Assembly (NCBI GenBank): GCA_029298735.1
Contig: JANSLP010000224.1
Location: 1-55,568 of the forward strand
Direction of reading: 5' to 3'
Length of the DNA: 55,568 bases
DNA from: Ophiostoma sp. CBS 140.51
Taxonomy: Eukaryota; Ascomycota; Sordariomycetes; Ophiostomatales; Ophiostomataceae
Shown: piece after piece, positions 39,746-48,200 of the stretch
How the letters are laid out: every line of letters begins with the position of its first letter
How positions within the stretch are numbered: position 1 is the first letter of the stretch
Translations under genes and position numbers: made by a program
Notes under the pieces: generated by a model
Told to the model about the DNA's origin: nothing
Database searches by the model: none
What the model saw: only the letters and a program-made list of their open reading frames with translations

Positions 39746-41698
39746 CTATGTGCTTATTGTGGTGCCGTTCGAGACATCAGCAGTCAGCTCGTTGAACCGG
39801 GCCTTGGCCGCAGCCTTGGGGTCCACCTTGTTCTCGCCCTCCACCACCTGGCTGTCCTCCAGCTTCTCCGCCTTCTCAACGTACCACGCCAGGTCGCTGT
39901 TTTCATCCATCTCAAAGGCCGTGAAGCCGTTGCCCATGAACCGGAACGGGTTCGCCGTGTTGTACGTAAATTCAAAGTCCTCGGCGCGGATGTCCGTAAT
40001 CAGCTTGTTAAACAGCTGGGCGCTGCCACCAAACAAAGCCGTGACACGGCCGTTGCGCGTACCCCGCTTGTACCAGCTCGTGCAGCTGCCCGTCCACACC
40101 AGCGTCTTGTGGATCTGGTCGCCGTACTTGCAGAAGGCGCGGACGACCTCCTCCTTGGGCGCCACGGCCTTGATGTCTTCTGTGGCCATCTTGCGCAGCC
40201 ACTTGACAAAGTAGTCACCCGTCCAGTTGAGCGACTCGACGAGCGAGCCGTGGCCACCCAGGCAGTTGGGGCCCATCATAACAAAGTAGTTGGGGAAGTG
40301 GGGGACAGCAACGGACACGTACGACTCCGGGTCGTCCTTCCAGATCTCAGCCAAGTCGCGACCACCCTCACCAATGAGAGGGAAACGGGGGCGGTGAGAG
40401 ACGTCAAAGCCCGTAGCACAGACAAGGACATCACACTCAAAGAACTCGCCGTCGGCAGTGTGGACACCCTTCTCGGAGATCTTGGTGATGCCGCTGTTGG
40501 TCAGCGAGCAGTTGGGCTCGAGGAAGGATTCGAGGTAGCCCGGGCCGGGCGTGATGCGGCGGCAGCCCAGCTCCCACTTGGGGATCAGCTTCTCGCACAG
40601 CTCGGGGTCGTGGTTGAGCTTGGCGGCCATCTGTTCGGAAGCAAACTTCATGCCCTCGGCGTTGTTCTTGCCCTTCATGAAAATGTAAAAGGACTTGTTG
40701 GTGCGGGAAATAATACCCTTGCGGTGCTGCAGGTGGTACTCGGGGTCCTGGAACCGCTGGCGCTCCTCGTCCGTGTAACGCGGGTTCGGGTCCGGGTCGT
40801 CACGGCCTAGATGCTTGGAGGGCGGAGCACGGTAGTACACCCAGGTCGGGCCACGGATAAAGTTGCGCACAGTCGTACCGGGCAGCTTGGTCATTTGGGG
40901 GACAATCTGGATACCCGACGAGCCGTTACCAATGATGGCGATGCGCTTGCCCGAGTAGTCAAAGTCGTGGTCCCAGGCGGCCGAGTGCGTAATGTGGCCC
41001 TTGAAGTCACGCAGGCCGGGGATCGACGGCCAGTTGGGGTGCACGAGCACGCCCTGGGCCGAGATGAGGACGTGGCAGTACTCGTCACGCGCCGGCTGCA
41101 CAACGCCGTTAACTGTGGTCTCGACCGTCACCTTCCACTGGCCCTGCTCGGCAATCCACTGTGCACCAGCGACGCGCGTATTGTACTGGATGTCGCGGTC
41201 CAGGCTCCACTTCTTGACCGTCGAGCGGATGTAGTTCTCGATATCGGGGCCGCTGGCATAGAAGCGCTCCCAGTTCGGGTTCGGGTCAAAGGGGAAGGCG
41301 TAAATATGGGCGGGCACGTCGCATTGCACACCAGGGTACGTGTTGACGAGCCATGTGCCGCCAACGTCCTCGCGCATCTCAAAGATGGTGTGGTCGACAA
41401 TGTCGCGCATGTCCGGGAAGCGGTGCTGGAACTTGTGTGCCATCAGCAGGCCAGAGAAACCGGCGCCAATGGTGAAAACCTTGAGGCGGCGAGCAGTGTA
41501 GGCAAAGTCGGAAGCAAGCTTGAAGGGGTCGGTAGAAGCATCACCACCGCTGGCCGAGTTGACAGCCTCCTCGACGACCGATTTGAAGCCGTTGGCGCGG
41601 TTGAGCACCTCGGGCAGCTCAGGGGCAGGCATGCGGACATCCTCGGCGGGTGCAGCCGCTGGGGCAGGAGCCGGTGCAGGATCAGCAGATGGAGACAT
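39746..41698 (-). CDS. Baeyer-Villiger monooxygenase 2 (FAD, NADPH)
   Basis: Intronless, 650 residues. Landmarks in order are an Ala/Pro-rich start (to about 25), the FAD loop GAGFSG at 78-83, GGTWLVNTYPG near 113-123, a canonical BVMO fingerprint FKGHITHSAAWD at 232-243, and the NADPH loop GNGSSG at 257-262. It differs from BVMO 1 in the post-FAD motif (LVNTYPG against FWNRYPGA) and in the fingerprint, and the N-terminal extensions are unrelated. The two are therefore separate subfamilies rather than a recent duplication, which suggests different ketone substrates or successive steps. It is transcribed divergently from SDR 2 across 1.8 kb. There is no targeting signal at the C-terminus. Confidence 0.93.
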   Translation of the reverse strand: MSPSADPAPAPAPAAAPAEDVRMPAPELPEVLNRANGFKSVVEEAVNSASGGDASTDPFKLASDFAYTARRLKVFTIGAGFSGLLMAHKFQHRFPDMRDIVDHTIFEMREDVGGTWLVNTYPGVQCDVPAHIYAFPFDPNPNWERFYASGPDIENYIRSTVKKWSLDRDIQYNTRVAGAQWIAEQGQWKVTVETTVNGVVQPARDEYCHVLISAQGVLVHPNWPSIPGLRDFKGHITHSAAWDHDFDYSGKRIAIIGNGSSGIQIVPQMTKLPGTTVRNFIRGPTWVYYRAPPSKHLGRDDPDPNPRYTDEERQRFQDPEYHLQHRKGIISRTNKSFYIFMKGKNNAEGMKFASEQMAAKLNHDPELCEKLIPKWELGCRRITPGPGYLESFLEPNCSLTNSGITKISEKGVHTADGEFFECDVLVCATGFDVSHRPRFPLIGEGGRDLAEIWKDDPESYVSVAVPHFPNYFVMMGPNCLGGHGSLVESLNWTGDYFVKWLRKMATEDIKAVAPKEEVVRAFCKYGDQIHKTLVWTGSCTSWYKRGTRNGRVTALFGGSAQLFNKLITDIRAEDFEFTYNTANPFRFMGNGFTAFEMDENSDLAWYVEKAEKLEDSQVVEGENKVDPKAAAKARFNELTADVSNGTTIST

Positions 41699-41706
41699 AT
41701 TGTGGA

Positions 41707-41722
41707 TGTGTGTGTGTGTGTG
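41707..41722. repeat. (TG)8 microsatellite in BVMO 2 leader
   Basis: Eight TG units directly upstream of the BVMO 2 start, read as CA in the mRNA leader. Confidence 0.9.
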
Positions 41723-42286
41723 TGAGGATGTAAAGGTGGGATGTGAGAGGTAAGTGAAAGAAAGGGAGGGAAGTGTATGCTGAATATAAGAACAAATGGT
41801 ATCAAAACAATCTAGAGTCTATGCAGAACGGAGAACAAAAGACCGAACAGGGGAGAGAGGGAAAAATAGAATGAAAATAGTGTCCGTGCAAATACTTTAC
41901 ACCTCAGGAAGAAAGAGAGTGCAAAGGTGCAGAGTGTGGAGGAGGAGGAGGGAAAATAAGAGTGGCAAGGTAGAAGGATGAGTGGAGGACGATAGGAGAA
42001 GGATAGGCGGATAGCGTATGGTGACGGGCAGAAAAGACGTGACCACTCAGAAAAGTGAGCCAAGAAGAGACAAACAAATGTACGGATCTGAACAAGTCGA
42101 GTATGCACGAGTTTATCTAAGCTTCTCACAGGGCGGTGGGATAAACAAAAAAAACGGGAATTGCAAAGACAGAATTGCGTGTGCATTTGTAGCTGTGAAG
42201 GGACTTTACAGAAGGGCTAGACAGAGAACGCTACCGCGCACTGTACACCAAAAGCACACATTAAGTTGGTCATGATAGCGGCGTCC

Positions 42287-42316
42287 GGCAGCGGCAGTGG
42301 CAGTGGCAGTGGCAGT
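42287..42316. repeat. GGCAGY hexanucleotide repeat, five units
   Basis: One GGCAGC followed by four GGCAGT units in the shared BVMO 2 / SDR 2 promoter. Confidence 0.9.
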
Positions 42317-42816
42317 TCGTTTGAATCGGGGCTCCACCACCGTTCGATTGTCGTCCCGTTTGCCTTCATTGCCTGCCTTTGCCTTCGCAAAAACCTGACC
42401 ACTTTCACGGCCGTCGACGATTGCCCTTGCCGCGTGGAACGATTTTTTGGTTTTTCCCGAATTCGCGTCTTCTTTGTCCCAAGTCACGTCCGGCCCTTTC
42501 GTGTCTAGACAAAGGACCAGCCGTCTGCCAGATTCAGATTCGATCAAACCATGCTTGGCCTGGCCTGGCAGTCAGAATGGGAGTGGCACTGGCCGTAGTT
42601 TCTCTCGGTGTCGGCACTCTTGAGTTCGAGGACCTCCACGTTCTTGTTCTCGACCCCAACTTTGTTGTCTGCCGGAGAATGAGAGCTTGTCCAGTTTGGG
42701 TGTGCCGAATTTATTGTGGGCCTCTTCCCCTCAGCGGGCCTTGACGGGCCTTGGCGGCGCCGGTTCGTCTGCTATTCCAGAAATGGGTTGCCGGGAGGAT
42801 CCACCCACATATCACT

Positions 42817-42842
42817 AGCGCCGGCGCTCATATTTGCCGGCA
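42817..42842. promoter_or_regulatory. Paired palindromes AGCGCCGGCGCT and TGCCGGCA
   Basis: A perfect 12-bp palindrome at 42817-42828 and a perfect 8-bp palindrome at 42835-42842 share the GCCGGC core. The core centres are 16 bp apart. The first contains the same GCGCCGGCGC as the site at 24888-24897 in the metallo-hydrolase/MFS promoter. A binding site for a pathway regulator is inferred. Confidence 0.45.
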
Positions 42843-43517
42843 GGTGCCACCAACAACCACCATCATCACGACCGCATCGCTCCTTCCTTTGTGGTTTACG
42901 ACGGCCCACCTGCCCACACTTATCGATCCCCTCCACGAAATGCAAAGGCAAAGAGGCAAGAAGGAACGAATCTCACCCTCGCCTGCTCCTTCCCCGCCTT
43001 CATCAACAGGAGCCACCTGAACCCACAACTTTGACCCCCGAATGCGGAGACCGAGTTCGTCTTTCTCTGCTCCCTCCTTTCTCCAGAGGCAGCTCCGGGC
43101 GAGGCAGCTCTCCTTCCTGCGGGGTACGGTCACAAGAAGAAAAGCTGAGCGAAACACTCGATACGCGCAGCCATTCCGCGACAACAGACCGGAAGCTCGG
43201 CCTGGTGAGTGCCGTGTTTATGTGACAAACTTCCCGAACAAAAACACAAAGCAAGCAAACAGGCTTCCCCTCCTCTTCTTGGCCAAGACTTATGCGACGG
43301 CAGTCCAGTCCGAGCAGCGGCGAAGGCCTTTATCGAGCAGGATATAGCACGGCATTGTTCTTGCCAGACATCCATCTCGAGTCCCATCCTAACATCTCGA
43401 CATCTACGATACCCTTCTCCTTGATACTGTCGCAACCTCTGTCATCCAACAACCTCCCTCAATCATCAGATACCCGTCTCCTTAGATACCCCATACACCT
43501 CCCCTCACGCACACATC

Positions 43518-44498
43518 ATGCCTCTCGCCAAGTACAGCTATTCAGGCCCGGTCGACCACACCGTCGTCCCCGATGTCAAGAACATCGCCGGCAAGTCGGT
43601 CATCATCACCGGCGGCGCCAACGGCATGGGCGAAACCTGTGTCCGCCACTTTGTCAAGGCCGGTGCCTTCGTCACGTTTGCCGACATGAACGAGGAGCGC
43701 GGTAAGACTGTCGAGGCCGAGCTGAACGCCGGTGCTGAGGCCGGCAAGCCCCGCGCCGTCTTCGTCAAGTGCGACATCCGCTCGTGGGACGACCAGATCA
43801 AGATGTTCGACACGGCCAAGACCCAGAGCCCGTCTAACAGCGTCGACGTCGTGATTGCCAATGCCGGCATCAGCCGCAGCTCTGGCGATTCCCTGTGGCG
43901 CCTCGACGACCCCAAGGGCGCGCCCACCAAGCCCGACCTCAACATTGTCGATGTCAACCTTGTCGGCACCATGTACTCCTTCAAGCTCGCCGTCCACTAC
44001 TTCCGCCAGCAGCCCGATACTGCTGACCGCGACCGCGCCTTCATCATGACCGGCAGTCTGACGGCCTACATTGATTCTCCGGGCAACTGGGAGTACACTG
44101 CCACCAAGTATGCGCTGTTGGGGCTCATGAAGACCGTCCGCCGCAACAGCTGGGAGCAGGGCGTCCGCATCAACTATGTCGCCCCCTGCTATATTCGGTC
44201 TGCCATCCGCACCGCCGAGTACGAGAAGTGGCTCGTCGACCGCGGCGTCCAGTTCGGCGAACAGGAGGACGTTGCTGGTTGCATGCTGCGCATCGCCTGC
44301 GACAACACCATCAACGGTCGCTCCTTCCGTATTGCACCGCGCGCGCTGGTCAAGGAGGGCTTTGTCGACATTGACCGCGAGGACTACCGCGAGGGTGTCG
44401 AGGCCGACGAGTACTTTGTCAAGAACCAGGCCACGCAGCTTGTCATCATTGAGGACCAGTGGCGGGATGACTACACCGTGCGCATCTTCAAGGAGTAA
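43518..44498 (+). CDS. Short-chain dehydrogenase/reductase (SDR 2)
   Basis: Intronless, 326 residues. A roughly 20-residue extension precedes the Rossmann fold. Landmarks are the cofactor loop TGGANGMGE at 31-39, Asp56 at the end of the second strand (NAD preference), ANAG at 114-117, catalytic Ser180 in MTGSLTAY, and Tyr193-xxx-Lys197 in YTATK. The plan resembles fungal SDRs of the 15-hydroxyprostaglandin dehydrogenase-like type. The reaction is NAD-linked alcohol/ketone oxidoreduction. It is divergent with BVMO 2, so it may supply that enzyme's ketone or handle its product; this is inference. It is the last clearly metabolic gene before the housekeeping genes. Confidence 0.92.
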   Translation: MPLAKYSYSGPVDHTVVPDVKNIAGKSVIITGGANGMGETCVRHFVKAGAFVTFADMNEERGKTVEAELNAGAEAGKPRAVFVKCDIRSWDDQIKMFDTAKTQSPSNSVDVVIANAGISRSSGDSLWRLDDPKGAPTKPDLNIVDVNLVGTMYSFKLAVHYFRQQPDTADRDRAFIMTGSLTAYIDSPGNWEYTATKYALLGLMKTVRRNSWEQGVRINYVAPCYIRSAIRTAEYEKWLVDRGVQFGEQEDVAGCMLRIACDNTINGRSFRIAPRALVKEGFVDIDREDYREGVEADEYFVKNQATQLVIIEDQWRDDYTVRIFKE

Positions 44499-45297
44499 GA
44501 GTGTGTGGTGTGGAAAAGCCGAAACAAAGAAGACAAAAGAAAACAAACAAATCTGTACATAGTGTGTTAGTAATCAAGTCACGTGAAAGACCACAGATAT
44601 AAGTCACGTGTTGTGTCACGACTAAGCTGTGAATGCGTGCGAATTCCGTGAAGATTCATGCATGCCCGAAAAATGGGGTGGGTGCGTCGTAAACTCTACA
44701 GATTACAATAGAACTACGAACTATCATGTTCTTCATTCAAAGTCATTCAACTTGACCTATAATTCCTGATTGTCCTGGAGTATTCACATTCAACGCTTTT
44801 GAGTTTACCGTTGGAGATCCACTTTAACCATCGGCGCGCTCTCATTGGCCGGACCGCCTTCTTTCTTTGGTCGCCCCGTGCACCAGCGCCAAACTCAGGG
44901 CGGCGCCTGCCTGCATACAGGTTGAGCTACCGAAAACAGCGACATGGGCCCCGTCCTTACAAAATACAAACAAAGGAAAGGCAAAGAAACATCAATCTCA
45001 CAGCATCATCATCAAGCGATCGAAAGCGAGCGTCCTGGGCACCAACGACGACCATCCCTGACAGGCTGCGACTGCATTTTGCATTGCATCTGTCTTTTCA
45101 CATCGCATTTCGTGCTGCATCGCCGTTCTTTCGATTCTCCTGAAGCCAACAAAACATCGCGAAGCTTCACTTTTTCGACAGCTTTCTTGATGGAAGCATT
45201 CTAACGACGCCCTTCCCCCCAACCCTCCTTACTTCCCTCCTCCTCCCCGAAAGGAACTGCATCGCGCGTCCATCCTCCCGCCGACCGACCTCCCACA
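44499..45297. other. Intergenic region with paired CACGTG sites
   Basis: The 3' flank of SDR 2 and the promoter of the nucleoporin gene. It carries CACGTG at 44580-44585 and 44605-44610. No gene seen. Confidence 0.55.
44580..44610. promoter_or_regulatory. Two CACGTG E-boxes, 25 bp apart
   Basis: Both read TCACGTG. CACGTG is the known core for fungal bHLH factors such as Cbf1/Pho4 types. The distance from the nearest start (about 690 bp) leaves it open which gene they serve. Confidence 0.4.
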
Positions 45298-48200
45298 ATG
45301 GCGGCGGCAGCCGTGGACGTGGGCTACTTGTCCACGCACCTCGGCGTGCCTGAGACGAATCTCTCGACAGCTGTGACCGATCCAACGCCTGAGCTCGTCA
45401 AGGCGATTCTCGACGCCGTTACCGCAAAGGCCCACGAGTTTGATGAGTTGTATGCTGCGAAGCTCAACGTCGACATTGAGCTCGAGAGCGTTGTGCGCAG
45501 CTCTGAAGCCCGCAGCGAATCCTTCAAGACGGCCGCTGAGACGAGCAGAAAAGACGCCGACGACCTGCGCCGGAAGCTCCAAGATGAGGGTACATATCCC
45601 CACGCGGGCTTTTCATCGTCTCCCATCACTTCATTTTCCACGTGCTAACTTCTGTAGAAAACGCCCGCCGTGCGATCGAAAACGAGCTCCAAACCATCAC
45701 GGCCTCCGGCGCCAACGCCCAGACCGAAATCGAGCGCCTCGCTAGCCGAAACGCCTCCCTCGAAGCCTCCAACCGCGACACGCTTGCCATCCTCGAGTCC
45801 AAGACGTCTGCCAACGCCGAGCTCGCCGAAGAGCTGCAGACACAGCACCAAAAGACCCTAAAACTCAACCAAGAAGTCACCGCCCTCCAGCAACAGATTC
45901 AAGCCGCCCAGGCCACCACGAGCAGCGCGAAGTTCCGCGAGCAGTCGCTGCAGCAGGAGCTGGAATTTGCCCGCAAGAACAATGAGTGGTTCGAGGCCGA
46001 GCTCAAGACCAAGAGCGACGAGTCTCTCAAGCTGCGCAAGGAGAAGGGCGCTCGCATCGCTGAGCTGCAGCGCCAAACCGAAGAAGCCCAATCGACTGTC
46101 GACGCCCTGACCCGTTCCGAGAAGCAGCTGCGCACCCGCCTCGACGATGCCCAGCGCAAGGCCGACGAGGCCTTGGCCAAGGTCCAGCAGCTGCAAGAGG
46201 CCGCAGCCCGCAGCGAAGAGAGCTTCCGCGCCGAGCTCGCGTCGTCTGCCCGCCTTGTCGAACTCAAGGAACAGCAAACCGAGACCCATCGCAACCGCCT
46301 CCGTGAAGTCGAGCTGCGCCTCGAGCAGGTCAAGGACGAGTCGGCCGACGAGGTGCGCCGCGTGCGCAACGAGATGGAGCAGCTGCGCCAGGACCTGCAG
46401 CAGGCCGAGCGTCTGACGCAGGAGCTTGAGGCCGAGGTCGACCGTATCCAGGCCGCCCTCGCCACACCCGCAGCCGCCTCTGTCATCCAGGCTACGCCTG
46501 GCTCAGCACCACAGACACCCCGTGCTAACGGCAGCGCTGCCGGTGGTCTGCTGCGTGCTGCGTCGCCGTTTGGTACGCCTGGTTCTGTCCTGCGCGGCAA
46601 GTCTAGCATCTCGGCTGCCCAGGCCCTGGAGGAGCTGTACAAGACCAAGGGCGAGCTGAACCGTGAGCGCCGCCGCACCCAGGAGCTTGGCCAGGAGCTC
46701 GACGAGATTATGAGTGCCCTGGAGGCCAAGAGCCCCGAGATTGCCGACCTTCAGGAAGAGGCCGAGCGTCTGCGGAGCGAGAACGTCCAGATCTCGCGTC
46801 TCTGTGAAGAGAGCTTCAGCGAGCGGGATATCGCCAAGAAGGCTGCCAAGAAGGCCGAGGCCTCGAGCATCACTGCCCAGGCCGAAATTGAGATCCTACG
46901 CACCCAGCTGCGCGACCTTAGTACCCAGATCCAGATGCTCGTCTTCAACATCCAGGCCCGCGAGAAGGGTTTGGACAACCTGACCGACGAGGAGGAACGC
47001 CAGTTTGAGCGTCTCCAGCACGGCGAGGTCGCCGAAGGCTCGCTCGACGACATGTCCGACACCCACCAGTTTATCTCTGAGCGCTTTGTCGTGTTCAAGG
47101 ACATTTCCGAGCTCCAGAAGCAAAATACCGAACTGCTGCGTATGACGCGCGAGTTCGCTATGAAGATGGAGAGCGAAGAGGCAAACGAAGCCAAGCGCCA
47201 GGCCGAGCAGGACCATGCCGAGCTCGTCAGCCTGCGCAACACCGTCGGCCGTCTCCAGGACGAGTCGAAGGCCGTCACCATCCGCATGAAGAGCTACATG
47301 ACCGAGCGCGACATGTTCCGTCGTATGCTTCAGCAAAAGGCCAGCCACGCCGAGATTGCCTCGGTCTTGGGCGCTGGCGGCGATGCTCCCGGCACACCTG
47401 GTCAGAACACTCGCGAGGTCCTCGCTAGCATCGAGCAGACCGCTTCCTCGACTGACGACGCTGAGCTTACGGTGGCCCTGCGCGAGCTGCAAAACAACTT
47501 TGACGCCTATCGCAACGAGCAAGGCGTCGACCGCCAGACCATGCGCGCCCAGGTCGACAAACTCTCCCACGAGCGCAGCACCCTCCAGGGCGAGATTGCG
47601 CGCATCAACAGCCAGCTCACCCTCGCTTCCGAACGCTACGAGATCTTGCAGTCCAACTACGCCGCCCTCGAGACCGACAACAAGGCTCTGCAAGAGAAGA
47701 ACCAGTCCCTCTCGGAGTCGTACGCCAAACAGGACATCCGCACCCAGCAGGTCGCCATGGACCTGGTCGAGGTGCGCAGCCTGCTCGAGAGCATGCGCAA
47801 CGAGAACGCCAACCTCAAGGCTGAGAAGTCGCTGTGGAAGGGTATTCAGGACCGCCTGGCTCAGGACAACGAGAACCTCAACCAAGACAAATCGCGCCTC
47901 AACACTCTTTTGTCATCCCAGCAGAGCTTGCTCAACGAGCGCGAGCTGTCCGAGTCCGAGACCAAGCGCCGCCTCCAGACCCAGATCGACAACCTCGAGG
48001 CCGAACTCACAACAACGAAGCGCAAGCTGTCTGAAGAGATTGAGGACGCCAAGAAGCTGCAGCTGCGGAAAGAATACGACGCCCAGCAGAGCCAGAAGCG
48101 CATCGACGACCTCATGGCCAGCATCACCCAGAGCAAGGAGGAGCTTGTCGCCCTCAAAACCAGCCGTGACCACCTACAGGCCCGTGTCAACGAGCTCACC

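Larger units (their letters stand above)
41699..43517. promoter_or_regulatory. 1.8-kb divergent promoter region (BVMO 2 / SDR 2)
   Basis: No gene supported. It contains a (TG)8 run at 41707-41722 in the BVMO 2 leader, a GGCAGY hexanucleotide repeat at 42287-42316, and two GCCGGC-centred palindromes at 42817-42828 and 42835-42842. The leader of SDR 2 is C/T-rich. Confidence 0.6.

Noticed and set aside
39656..41725. Two long plus-strand frames opposite BVMO 2
   Set aside because: Same mirror effect; the minus strand encodes a complete BVMO.
8089..44498. Secondary-metabolite biosynthetic cluster
   Set aside because: No polyketide synthase, NRPS, terpene synthase or prenyltransferase is present; the enzymes fit breakdown or modification better.
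46896..47885. Long minus-strand frame inside the nucleoporin gene
   Set aside because: Leu/Val/Gly-rich complement of coiled-coil codons, not a gene.
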